From NCBI GenBank assembly GCA_020466095.1, contig CM035806.1, forward strand, positions 162,119,379 through 162,183,378: DNA of 64,000 nucleotides, in the 5' to 3' direction. A program made the position numbers and the translations under genes. The notes under the pieces are model-generated. The model was not told the DNA's origin and made no database searches. It saw only the letters and a list, made by a program, of their open reading frames with translations. This stretch comes from Chlorops oryzae. Its lineage: Eukaryota > Arthropoda > Insecta > Diptera > Chloropidae. Shown here one piece after another: positions 46,553-58,073 of this stretch. Within the stretch, counting starts at the first letter, position 1; every line of letters starts with the position of its first letter.

Positions 46553-47460
46553 TCATACCCGACGCACTCCGTATCGAGGGTATATTGCGTTCGTGCTAAC
46601 ATGTGTAAAACACCCAAAGACAGTCGAAAAAGGCCACAAAAGTGTTGTCAGTAGGACTTCCCTTTAGCCATTTCCATATGTCCGTCCCTCCGTCCGTCTG
46701 TCTCACTGTCTGTCTGTCCGTAGGAAGGAGTTGAGCTATCTTGATCAAATTTGTATGCGTACTCACAGGCATATGAGTAAGAACAAGTTCGAAAATGGAG
46801 CAAATCGGATCCAATGTTTTTTGGTCTGTTATAGAAATCACAAAATTTGCTCTTAAAATTGAATTTTTCGAATTACCGTCGAATCTGGATATAATGAATG
46901 AACTTTTGCACGTCCTGTTCACTGTATCCAGATTGTTCGTATTAGCGAGATTGAATGTTCTGTTCATCATTTACAAGTCCGTAGAGAGAAATTTGGGGCC
47001 TGGGTTTTTCTTTTTTTTGGATCCCCTCACAAAAATGCGAGACCAAAAAAAAAAAAAAAAAATCCATGCCATTTCTGGACCCCTTCAGAAAGCCCGGGCT
47101 CGATGGAAAGTTCCCCTTTTTTAGGCCCCCTTATACAGGCCATGTAAAAAAAAAAAAAAAAAAAAATCACTATTTCGAGCTGCCCATTATTTCAGGGATT
47201 CGTTATATCCTGATTCGACTCGAATTGGATAAATTTGAAAAGTGGTCGGTTTTCGGGAATTCGATTTTTTTTCGGTACATGCGGTGACTTTATGGTCATG
47301 AAAAGCTCCAGAATACTCGTACTTAGTCGTAATGGTCCTGATCTTGGAGCCTGTCTTAAAGTAAATATTCAAAAAAAAAAAAATATATGTATATAGCTAG
47401 GCATTTATCTGTGTCGGGTATGGTATTGTCAGACTCGGCTGTTTATAACACCCTAAATTT
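46553..47460 (-). mobile_element. DINE-1/mini-me-like element, copy E (inverted, with insert)
   Basis: 3' hairpin ATACCCGACGCACTCCGTATCG at 46556, (GTCY)n at 46680-46722, and the 5' end TGTTTATAACACCCTAAATTT at 47440-47460. Interrupted at about 46876-47221 by a second element. Confidence 0.65.
46876..47221. mobile_element. Possible pogo/Tigger-like insert in DINE copy E
   Basis: CCGTCGAATCTGGATATAAT on the left and ATATCCTGATTCGACTCG on the right are imperfect inverted repeats of the GTCGAATCTxxATATAACGA type common at pogo-group ends. Flanking TA is not clear. The interior has three long A or T runs of doubtful accuracy. Confidence 0.4.
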
Positions 47461-47899
47461 GGCCTCGGTCAAATGCGCAGTCGCTCTAACGATGTTAGCA
47501 TTTCAACAATACGGATATGAGTTACCTCCTTATCCATATGAAAATAATATGTAATTATTTTAAAACTTTTTTTTTTTTGAATCAAATTTTACGCCTTTCA
47601 ACGCAAATACCACAATCATATTATTCGGAATACGTTAATTAGGATATATTCACGTCGCAGTTTCATGGAATATTTTAATTAGTTTCGTTAGAAAAGAAAA
47701 ATGTTTTTTTCAAAATAATTATTTAAATTTTTTAGTTATCTCATTACTCATTTTGAAAACTAAAAGTACAGTAAATATTGTGTGTTATGCGTTTTTATTC
47801 TATTTTCCTCAATAAATACGTTCCATACGTTAATTGGGAAGGAAAAAATGTATGGGTTCGTGAATGCATTTTTATACCCGACACACTCTGTGTCGAGGG

Positions 47900-48055
47900 C
47901 ATGGTTTGGAAAAATTTAACTCGTTACGTTACCGTTACTTTGATAAATTTTTGTAACTCGTTACGTTACCGTTCCTCTGAAAAGGCAAGTAACGCGTTAC
48001 CGTTACTGTCTTCCAAAAGTAACGCTACGTTACTTTGACGTTACTTTCTAATATT
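47900..48055. mobile_element. hAT-like end with GTAACG/CGTTAC array
   Basis: CATGGTTTGG, then CGTTACGTTACCGTTAC, AGTAACGCGTTACCGTTAC and AGTAACGCTACGTTAC. Arrays of AGTAACGCGTTACT are found just inside the ends of many hAT elements. Only one end is seen. Confidence 0.4.
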
Positions 48056-48235
48056 TTAAAATAACTTTAAAAAATTGACACATAATTTCAGTGAATTTGG
48101 TTACTTAAACTGCTTTTTCGGTAATAAAGAATTTTTTTAACATTAGTCTTTATTCAATTTCAAGAAAACTTTTTGCTCAAATAAGTTGTCAGCCATGCGA
48201 GATCTGTTGGTTGGAAGAACCAGTCCTGCGGTCAA

Positions 48236-48460
48236 GGGCGTAGCGAGAGAAAGAGTGCTTTGGTAGCGCTTATATTTGCCACAGTGTATATTGGGCAATT
48301 ATAAGACATTAACCGAAAAAAAATTTGGGGGGGCAAGAATAAAATTAGAGATTTTGACCGAAAACCCAAAATCGGAAAAACTAATGACGTCCGTTTTCGA
48401 TGAAAATTTATATATAGAATAAGTGAAAAATTCTAAGAATTTTGGCGCTGACATTTAAAA
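48236..48460 (+). repeat. Third arm of the 1480-2003 foldback family
   Basis: GGGCGTAGCGAGAGAAAGAG, TATTGGGCAATTATAAGACA, AATTTGGGGGGGCAAG and TATATATAGAATAAGTGAAA occur in the same order as at 1481-1730. It is not paired with an inverted arm here. Confidence 0.65.
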
Positions 48461-49708
48461 AAAATACTGAATACAACTAGTCATTTTTGGACCAGTTTGG
48501 AACTAGACCCAAACTAGACTAGTTGTAATGCTTAAAAGCAATTCTACTTAACATCCACGGCTTGTAAAATCCAATTAACATTGCAGTTCCAGCCCTTCGT
48601 AAGATTTCTTTCATAAAAATGTTGACAGCCCATTTTCCATTATACAAAGCTTGCGAGCCTACACGAAGACTACTAAGTATTATTATTATTTATAATTTTT
48701 TTTATTTTTTTTTTAAATTTTTTAAAAATAAATTTTGAAGCTTAGAGGCTACGGTCACTGAGAAAGAATTTTCTGAAAAATGCGGATTTGGCTTTGGTTG
48801 TTATTTTTTGACCCATTTTTTAGAAACAAATTTTTACCTTCCAATCTAGTTAAATTTTTTTCGAAAATAAACCACAACCACAATTTTCTTGAATCCAATC
48901 AATCTTGCCTTGGCAAAAAAAAAAACCAATAAGGGGAATACAGTCCAAATACAATCAAAAAAAAAAATAATTTTTCCCCAAAAGAAAAACCATTAAGAAA
49001 GAAATTCTAAATTTTTAAGCCAAACGGGGCCCCTAACCGATATTTGTTCAAATTTTTTAAAAGCCCCTTAACTTTTCCAATTTTCGAAAACACAATCTTC
49101 ATCCATTTTTAAAAATTATGTTAAAGTCAAATTTCATCAAAAATATAGAAAAAATCCGGTGTGAAATTCAAAAGATAGGATGTAGTACCCTAAAAATTTC
49201 TGAAATGGTTCTTACCATGTACCGTGACCCAATAAATTTCCAAAAATTTCAACTCCCGATAAGAAAATTTTTACAGACAACGGGGACGGGGATCTAAATT
49301 GTCTTCTGGTGAGCGATCATTTCAAAAATTTTACTTTCTAGGTTTACAACAAACGAAATATACCCTCGACACAGAGTGTGTCGGGTATAAAAATGGAGTG
49401 TTATGGACTTGAACTGATCCAGAGATTTAAAGTCTGTCCAGAGCTCTTTTCAAGCGTAGACTTCAAAGATATTTTTCTGATTCTTGGACGAAATCCTGGT
49501 ACTGGAGACACTCCAAAAAAATCGTAATCAATTCTAGAATTTCATCTCACCCCCAATTCGTATGGCGACGAATAGATAGAATAGGTAACGGCTGAATCGG
49601 ATCATCTCGCAAATGCAGATTTTGAAGGGAGTTTTTGGCGTCTCGGAATAGAGCCTGTAGTACTGAAGGTACCCCGTTTGGAGCAGATAAAGCGCATTCT
49701 CGAATTAA

Positions 49709-50255
49709 GCCCAAAATCCAACATTGCGAGAGCCCGATGCGAGAGCGCAAAACGAGACGCACACAAATTTCAATACATTCAATCATATGGTTCAAGCTCC
49801 AATGTATCGCACTGCGAGACCTCGTAGCGAGAAAATTTTGAAAAATTGAATATTTCTCGTTGCGAGGCAATTTGACAGATTAATGATGTACCTATTTTTT
49901 GAGTACTCGCTATTGGGTACTCGTTTAAACTAATAAAACAAAAACTGTTCACTGTTCCGTGAAAAAGAGCTTTTAAAATATAGTCCGCGAGCTTTGGTTT
50001 ATTTTGAAAATTTTTTTGAAAATTTTTGAAAATTTTTAATTAAAATTTAAACGCAAGTGAAAGCGTATAATTTCTATGAGTACTCGGTACTCGTTAGATT
50101 GTTGCTTGGTTCAAATATTGCATTACTAGAAGCGAAATTATGCTGTCATCTGCGTAACGCAAGACTCTCATTGGAGAATTGAAATGCGTCGCGCAAAACA
50201 TTTTCGTAACGTCGCGCACTCTCGCATCGGGCTCTCGCAATGTTGGATTTTGGGC
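49709..50255. mobile_element. 547-bp element with GCGAGAG arrays
   Basis: GCCCAAAATCCAACATTGCG at 49709 and its complement ending at 50255; TIRs of about 40 bp. GCGAGA/TCTCGC words recur at 49730-49860 and 50190-50240. TTAA-like sequence flanks both sides (ATTAA and TTTAAT), so the duplication is uncertain. No coding frame. Confidence 0.6.
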
Positions 50256-52950
50256 TTTAATGTCCTACGTCCATGCGTGTCTGCAACACATTGTACGTCC
50301 GAGAGAATAATTACAACAACATATTTTCGAGTTATCCTTTCGAATTTGTCTGCGATTGTTTTTAATTTTTTAAATTTATTTTCTTTTGGTTTTTCATTGA
50401 AATTGATACTTTTTGGCGTCATTCGGAGTCAACGACGTCGCGACACTTTTGCGATTCATTGAATGCATGGAACTCAACTCGAAGTTCGAGAGCCCCGTCT
50501 GGTTCGAGTTAGTGAATCGAGTGTAAATGAATTAGGACTGCGGCTGAGTATCCGAGTATGCGGAGAAATATCCGCATTCATCGTAGTGTATACATATATA
50601 TATAAGTATATATTATTTTTTTTTTTTTTTGCTAATCTATCATGTACGAACAGAGTTTTTGAGGTCTTGAAAGGCTATTCAACCTTAATGGGTGTGGAAC
50701 ATTTACAAGCATTAATATTTCTTAATAACATCCGCAACTACGTTTACGGATTGTTTTCTTAAGAAAAATCCGTAAGCGCACTTAACACTTCGGTCCAACC
50801 CTAGAGTGATGATGATGCGATGAATGAGGAAGAAATCGCACTCTAGTTTGCAGTGTACAATGGGCTGTTTGAAGGAATTGATCAAGAAATAATTTAAAAA
50901 AAATAAAAATTAATTGGAATAGTGCGAGAAAATTTCTCGAATGCCTGAAAGAAAATTTCGGGAATATTATTTTCTGAGTAGGTACCCAAGTGTTAATCGA
51001 TGGAAAAAATAATTTTTTCCATATACGAGTATTCAATGAACGATTTCTTGGTTTTTCTTCTGATTTCGGGTAAGCATTTTCAACTTTCCAGTGCCCGAAA
51101 AGTATCAAGGAGCGCTTGAATAAAGTTGATGTGCTACAAATAGTTGTACAGTTTTATTTTTTCTTTACCTCGATTAAAAATTTTTCACATAATTCGCACC
51201 CATTCGAACGCTTTCGACCAGCCATGGTTGAAAGTGGCAAAAAAATTTTTTAATTTTTTTACATTTTTACTATTCGAAGCTACTACTAGAGGTTTTCGGG
51301 TTAGTTACTACTAAGGTTTCTTTTTTTATTTTTCTCCATGTCTGAGGCTGCATTTTGTTATAAATGTTGTTAATTCTAAATTCATATGAATGCACCACTG
51401 TGCGGCGCCACATCGACTGGAGCCGATTTTCCGTTGCAAATAAAATGCATTTTGTCGGCCGTCGTCATTAAATTGTGAAAACTTTCCCTACGAGATTTAT
51501 GCCCATTAAATGAATTGGAACGCGTCGTGTATGTATGCTGCGGTACTTTTAGGCTGTCTCTATTAGCGTCCAGCATAGCACAATAATACAAACAGCACAC
51601 AGCACATCTCATTAATTGCAATCATATTAATTGAGAAAATTAGTCACAAGACTTAAATGGTAGGATACAACTTAAAACAAAGAGATCAGAAGTTTTCCAA
51701 ATGTGTGCGTTGTTTTCCCTCTAACCGAACCACCTTGTAGTAGGTACTATCCACAATTGAAAGAGTTATAGAAAATTTTCATTTTGTTCAAGGACCTTAC
51801 AAGAACGATATATGGTTTTGTTTTTTGCCCTAAAAATTTGTAACAAACTTTATATTTCTCAACACGAAATACTTATAAATTTAAAAAGTTTTCTAGATCC
51901 GTTTTTTTTATATATCTAGCTACGGAATATATACGGAATTCGAGGTGAACGATTAAACTTCGAAGCACTCTTTCCATGCTTAATTCCTCAGAGTTAACGT
52001 CTTATCTTCGGAGCGTTAATTTTCACTGTCCATAAAAAGAATTTTTTTTTTTCTTATACGAAATGAATCGAAACTGAAAATGAAAGTGAAATTAAAAACT
52101 TTTACCGACTGTCGAGTCAGCGAACAATAATTCCGGTTGAAATCCTTTCTCTAAATAGAAAAAAAGAAAGAGGAAATAATAAGAAAGCATTAAAGAAGTT
52201 TTCAGAAGCAAAGGATCTTATTGCAGGAAGTTGTTTAGTGAATTGTGAATTTTAATGGCCATTTGTGTCCCATACGCCTATTTCGTATTCAATTGCAATG
52301 ACTTAATAATGATTATGTGTCTCATATTCACCCACTCCGTTGCTCCATTCAGGCTCACTCCGTCGCTCGGTCGCTCTCACACTAACACTCGTACGAAATG
52401 GTCTGAATATGCTCTCACCACATCAATTGCCCTCAAAGCCATTATTATCTTGTATAAATTTGTATATATATCAGTTGTTTTTTTTTTGGTTGTTGTATTG
52501 GGTGGGAGAGCAAGAGGAGATAAACATATCATAAAATTTTATAGTCTTCCATCCCAGAGTTTACATAAGCAGTAATCAAAATGCTGTTATGCGATAAGTA
52601 ACGATAATTTTATGCCGAATTCGCTATGCCTCATTGGTCAGCTCATAAAAATTTTTAACTTCTTGTGACATACGCACTTTTGTGAGTCATCGGATAACGT
52701 GACATTTAAAGTGCCGGAGCTTCGCAGGCGAGAATAAACAGAGTTATCTTTAAATTGCTTAATTTATCGAAATGCTGATAAATTTTAATGTGCGAGAGAG
52801 GATTTCTAACGACCGTTCGATATATTGATTGTTTATATTATATTTTTCAAATTCCGGGATGCTAAACCATGTGCGTTTCGATCACAACATTTTTGACGTT
52901 TATATAAATTTGAAAATTATTTTGAATGTGTTTGAGAGGTCAATTAAACG
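50256..52950. other. No recognisable gene or element
   Basis: Low-copy-looking A+T-rich DNA with short frames only. A (TA)n-T(12) tract lies at 50595-50630 and repeated CTCACTCxG words at 52330-52400. Host intergenic or intronic sequence is possible. Confidence 0.5.
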
Positions 52951-54216
52951 AACAGAACCGGACAAAGGAAAAGAACGGGATAGGAAAGAAAAAATTTAGA
53001 GGGAAAAAAGGGACCAAAAAGGGGGATTAATAAAGGGAAGGTTTTGAAAGGGAAAAATTTTAAAGGGGAAATATAATTTTTTATATTTTTTATTAATAAT
53101 ATTAAGGGAGAAGAGAGAGAGAGAGAGGGAGAAAGGGGATAGAGGAAAACAAAGAGGGAAGAGAGATTTAAAGAGGAATTAAAAAGATAAAGAATTTAAA
53201 TTTAAAGAGAGAAGAAAGAGGAAAAAAATTAATTTTTTTTTTCATTTTATTATAAAAAATTTTTTGAAAAGGGGAAGAAAAAGGGCATAAATTTTTCCGT
53301 TTTCATAGGCAATTTCAAAAATTCTTTTAAAAGGGGAAGAGCCCAGATCTTTTATAGGAATTTATTCCCCTTTAATGTTGAATTATAGAAATTTTAGAAT
53401 GTGCAAATTGTTTTTTTTTTTTTTTTATGGGAATTTTTTCGGGTGTAAATTAAAGCCCAAGACATTTTTTATTTTTTTTTATATTTAAATTTAAATTTTT
53501 TCCCTTTTATTGGGTTGACAATCGTGGATAATTTTGGGTATTTATGCACGGAATTTTTTTTTTTTGTTTCGGAACAAATTACATTTGAACCGGGACCCTC
53601 GATTTAATCGAATTTTTAATTATTTTTTTTATTTTTTTTTTTTATTTTTTTGTTTTTGTTCTTTATGATGGGAAACTTTTGGTTTTTATTCGCGGGGGTT
53701 TTTTTTTTTTTTTTTTTTTTGTTAACCGCGCCAATTTGCCCATTTGAAAGTGGAAAACCATTAATGCAAAATTAAAATTTCTTCTCATTACTTTTTTTTT
53801 TTTTTTACTTTTTATTTTTTTTTGTTCTTTTTGAAGGGCCGCTTTTTCTTTGCTTGGTGGGGTTTTTTCGGAAATTTGCGCCTTGAAATTTTTAATGAAA
53901 ACTAATAAATTTGTGAAACAAAAACAATTACGAATGAAAATTTTTGGGTTTAAAGGTTTTGAAGCAAAATTTAATAATTTTCGAATTCAAAAAAAAAAGA
54001 AGGGGTTTTTTTCATTTCTTTTTTTTAAATTTTTTTAAAATTTTCAATTAAAATTCCATGCCCTTCTTTTAATGATGGTTTTCTTGTTTTTCTTTCAAGC
54101 GGGGGCCCTTTTGGCGATTTTTTGTTTTTGTTTTATTTTTTTTAAAATTTTTAAAAAACGCCAAATTTCACCTTTTCCTGGGATTGGGTTTTTAAAAAGA
54201 ATGAAAAAATATTTAA
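52950..54216. other. Purine-rich then homopolymer-inflated block, probable low-quality sequence
   Basis: 52980-53240 is nearly all A and G with AGAGGGA words; 53240-54210 is broken into long T, A and G runs. The change to normal sequence is abrupt near 54217, where an inverted repeat begins. Confidence 0.5.
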
Positions 54217-54500
54217 ATAAATTGAAAATACTTGACTCAATGGGACTTGATAAGAGCGCTTTCGACAGCAAGTACTATTTCAAGTAATATTTCAAGAATT
54301 TAATGAAGTAAGATCCGTTTTTGTAAGCCTTGAAGGAGCGTCTTTCATTTGCTTGTTTGGTTATGATTTTCTTCCAGGAAATGCCGCCATTGAAGGATGA
54401 AAAATGAAAACTAATAGAGAACTGATGAAATCCAATAAGCCACTATCCGTTTTAATGCCAAGTGAATTGGAGTTAATCGAAATTGAGATTTTGAAATCCG
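54217..54500 (+). repeat. Inverted-repeat arm (partner 60036-60315)
   Basis: AAATTGAAAATACTTGACTC to GAAATTGAGATTTTGAAA is matched in reverse complement at 60036-60315 with few differences, including GAGCGCTTTCGACAGCAAGT and GAAGGAGCGTCTTTCATTTG. The arms are 5.5 kb apart. Confidence 0.75.
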
Positions 54501-54507
54501 CAAGAAT

Positions 54508-54588
54508 TTGGCAAGGCGTATTTGATCGAGACGCCCGCCAACTTGCGATGCAAGATGGTCTGGGTTTTGACTCCCAGCTTAAGTCGTT
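54508..54588 (+). repeat. tRNA-derived segment beside the inverted-repeat arm
   Basis: TTTGGCAAGGCGTATTTGATCGAG (A-box-like) and CTGGGTTTTGACTCCCAGC (B-box-like with a pairing T arm). Acceptor stem absent. Confidence 0.35.
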
Positions 54589-55880
54589 TAGTCGAATTTT
54601 AATTTCAAATCCTTTTCATACAAAATCTTTCAGTATTCAAATTTTCACAATTCATTTCATTGCCTGATGTGTCTTTTCAATTTAATGCATAGCAATCGTA
54701 AACGGTCATCAGTTCTCAATAACATATCGAACGAGAGAAAGGGCAATAAATATTAAAGGCAGGGAGTTTTCTTGAAATATTTATGTTTTATTTTAATTAT
54801 ATTAAAGCATGAATTGGTATGAAAACGTGCCAAAAAATTTCATCATTTATCTTAAGGGAATGAAAGAAGTTGAGAACAAGAATGAAAATAGGCATAGAGG
54901 GTTGTAAGAGTGAAGGATGAACAGGGAGGCCTGTCGTAAATAAAACCCCAAATGAGAAAAAGGGAAACAACAGAAGCAAACATTTTTTGGATAAACAAGT
55001 TAGCCTAATGACTTCCACCGGTTGATTGCGGGCTTAGCCACCTTAAGGGGTAACGTAAACAATTTTGTTAATTTGGTAGGCATGACACATGCGACAAGCA
55101 TAAATTCCATCTCAAAATTACAGCACGTGCGCGACGTATGTATGTCGTAGAGAAACGCATAGCTCGTCAATTACTACAATATATCGCCAGAGATATGCGA
55201 CATCCGGCAACCGGCAACCGACAATTGAAAAATCTCACCATTGCATATCGGCATGCGGGGATGTGCGATGCGCCTTCGAGGCTGTCTAGCGTGTGGTCAG
55301 AAAAAAGGATCGAAAATGTCGTGAATTTAATGAAATTATCGAAGAACACGAAGAACAAGACACTGAGCAACAGTGTACCGAATATAGTTTAAATATGAAT
55401 AAAAAAATAAAAACAAAGCGAGTGAGATGACAGTGAGTGGTGAGAATCTTAGGATGATACCTATACAGGGTGTCCACGGAACGATTATTTTAATACGCGA
55501 TAGCTTCCCTGCAATATTGAGCCTGTCGATTTCCCAAGAAGGACTGGCCATTGACCGGTCGAAATCCTATCGGTTATATTATGGCAGTTCGCTCCATCGA
55601 ATTCGACTTGCCAGCGGTCGGTAATAAACGGGGTTGGCTTAAGGGTAGTCTGTAAATGACACTTTCATCAACTTAGAATATATTTATTAGAAATTGGTTT
55701 TTTATTTTCTTATTTGAATATCCTAAAACCAGACCAAATTAAGACAATTGATCCAAAAAAACTGGCCTATGATCAGCCGTTTTTCGGATATGTCCCTCCC
55801 CTAGGACAGGCCCATGTTAAAAAGGTCCGTTGAATACATGAGAAGTGGATTTATGAGGGGACTAGTACTGGTAACATGAA
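54589..55880. other. No firm feature; two unidentified short frames
   Basis: Plus-strand frames at 55138-55392 (84 codons) and 55427-55624 (65 codons) have mixed composition, and the second is followed at once by TAATAAA. Neither matches a family I know, and splice sites are not evident. Confidence 0.3.
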
Positions 55881-55970
55881 GGACTGACCGAAGGCTACAC
55901 TTGGGTCAGTCCATATTACGGCAGGGGAAGGACTGACCGAAGGCTACACTTGGGTCAGTCCATATTACTG
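55881..55970. repeat. Two tandem 49-bp units, each a small hairpin
   Basis: GGACTGACCGAAGGCTACAC...GGGTCAGTCC occurs at 55881 and again at 55930. Each unit folds (GGACTGACC with GGGTCAGTCC). Linked by GGCAGGGGAA. Exact repeat, so recent. Confidence 0.85.
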
Positions 55971-56200
55971 CAGGGTTATGTCAAGAGCTGTATTTTTTTG
56001 TTTTTGGACCAGACCACTAGTCAAAAAGGTACATCATGAAAATTGATGTTCCATTCATGAAAATTGCATCAAAATCGTCCATGCCCACCACCCATCAATG
56101 TCACTAAAATCTTTTACCCTAAGAGTATGCTAAGTATTTTTTTCATATTAAAATCATTGGAATTTATGAGAGTTTTTTGTTCCTGTGGAGCAGCTTGAGT

Positions 56201-57239
56201 TATGAGTTAAAGTTTGGTATTCTAAGGGCCAATATTACCAAACATATTTTAAAAAATTTTAAAATTAAATTAAAAATTTTTTTATTTTAAATTTCATTTT
56301 CAATATGCAACTTTTTTAAGTATAGCAAATTGTGGCAGCACGCTCCACTGTCAGGGTAGTCAGTCAAATTCACAAATGATTGAAATGTTATTTTAGAGCA
56401 TGGAGTCGTGTGCGCGCGATTTTTCATCAGTCTCATATCGCTGTAATCCGAATCCATAAATTTAAAGCTTTGCTTGTTTCGTTTTGCGCAGATTTTTTCC
56501 GTAAAATTTTAGAATGAATGTAATCAGCTGTTTTTCTACCGCCCAAAACAGGGCTGTTACCATATCTTTAAAAAAACTTAACCCTCTAACGGAATAGTTC
56601 TCAAGGACCATTCAAAATAGTGAATTTCACCAAAGATCGTTTCAATTGAATCATACGTGTAACACGCTTTAAAAGTCTTTTTTAATGAACTGCTCTATAA
56701 AGTAAAATAATAGTTGGAGATTTTGGCTCCTTAATGTTAAATAAGTTTAAAAATCTGTTTGGACTTTGATAATCAATTTAAATTGCTTCCGAAAACGACC
56801 TGCTAGTATTTAAAATTAAAAAAAAATATTTTAAAAATTTCTTGGTGAAAATGAAAATCAGATTTTATTTTTAAAATTTTTTTAAATATGCTTGGTAATA
56901 TTGGCCCTAAGCTAACACCAAAATGTACTCTGAGATATGCCAATTTATTCTTCCGAAAACACCGTTACGATAAAATGTCGCATTAGGGAGCTATACCCAT
57001 TTAAAACTTAAAAATCATCTACTATTTTTGAAATTTTTTTATATTTTTTATATGAAAAATCCCTGAAGTATACTTCGAAATATTTAAAATACTAACGAAA
57101 AAATTTATGATTTTTGAGTTTTAAATGGGTATAGCTCCCTAATGCGACATTTTATCGTAACGGTGTTTTGGGAAGAATTAATTGGCATATCTTAGAGTAC
57201 ATTTTGGTGTTAGCTTAGAATACCAAACTTTAACTCATA
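56201..57239. mobile_element. Foldback element whose right arm is split by another hairpin element
   Basis: The left end 56201-56255 (TATGAGTTAAAGTTTGGTAT, CTAAGGGCCAATATTACCAA) is matched inverted by 56875-56907 plus 57218-57239. The right arm is broken at GGCCC|TA by the 56910-57215 element; the left arm shows the unbroken site. Interior non-coding. Confidence 0.7.
56910..57215. mobile_element. 306-bp hairpin MITE with about 105-bp arms
   Basis: AGCTAACACCAAAATGTACT at 56910 pairs with its complement ending at 57215; the stem goes on through GTTACGATAAAATGTCGCAT and AGGGAGCTATACCCATTTAA. TA flanks (56908-56909 and 57216-57217). The other arm of the host element supplies an empty site differing by one base. 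Confidence 0.8.
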
Positions 57240-58073
57240 CATAGATATGGGCCAAAAAACGGTCGAATAAACTTTTAAAAAAAATCTTTGTATAAAGTCG
57301 TACCGATAACTCAAAAAACGAATGAATACAGTTCGATTCCTCGTGCCCGAAATAGGGGGAAACCGTTGAATTCGGTCTTGTCATTAATATCTGGGCAATT
57401 CTATTATTAATTCTTCTTATTCGAACATAACACAACTTCAAAAAAGTCATCATTAAATTTTTGAATTTGCATTGTAGAAAATTGGCGTTACTTTTTAACT
57501 CGAAGTCCCACTGTGCGGCGTGATGCAGTGCGGTGCGGTGCTGTGTTAGTTAGCAACAAATCACCCCGGATATGTTTGTTTCTTGATGTTATGGCCGTTT
57601 GACGGTATTCCTGGCAGTATTAGTGTCGGATTAGGGCGGAGCTTAACGCTTTCGCATTTGCTTTGTCAATAACCAATTTCCGAAACTGAAGAGGCTTGAA
57701 GACCTACAGCAGCACAACAACAACAACAGCAACAGCATGCACGAAAAACGACAAGAAAATTAACAATCAAAACCGTCTGAAAAGAGCGATCCTAGAAAAC
57801 GTTTTGTTATTGTTTAGTTGTAGTGTTGAAAAGGCAAAAGTTCTCCTTATCCATATTTATGAACATTCCAGACACAATGGGAAAATTCTCGTTGAACGCG
57901 TTGTTGTTCTTCTTGTTGGTATTTTTCCTTTATTTTGTTGCTGTTTTTGTTATTGTTCATGTTGTTTGTTTGTCTTGCATTAAATAATTGAATTTAATTG
58001 CAACAAAATTCGCTTCAATCCATTCTCATTTCAGAGAAGCTTTTAAAAATGTGCATTCATTCGTCAAGACTTA
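57240..58073. other. No firm feature
   Basis: Contains CAACAACAACAACAGCAACAG (57715-57736) and GTGCGGTGCGGTGCTGTG (57531-57548). Such words are common in fly UTRs and exons, but no gene model is supported. Confidence 0.4.

Larger units (their letters stand above)
47873..49395. repeat. Two truncated DINE-like 3' ends facing outward, with other repeats between
   Basis: A 3' hairpin on the minus strand (ATACCCGACACACTCTGTGTCG, 47875) and one on the plus strand (CCCTCGACACAGAGTGTGTCGG, 49366-49387). The right copy keeps a diverged body to about 49130. Between them are a GTAACG-rich segment, the 48236 repeat, and homopolymer-rich sequence at 48620-49130. Confidence 0.55.

Noticed and set aside
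46596..46970. 124-residue minus-strand frame
   Set aside because: Lies in DINE copy E and includes its (GTCY)n tract; repeat-derived.
52255..52575. 106-residue frame
   Set aside because: Hydrophobic runs come from T-rich sequence; no motif, no splice context.
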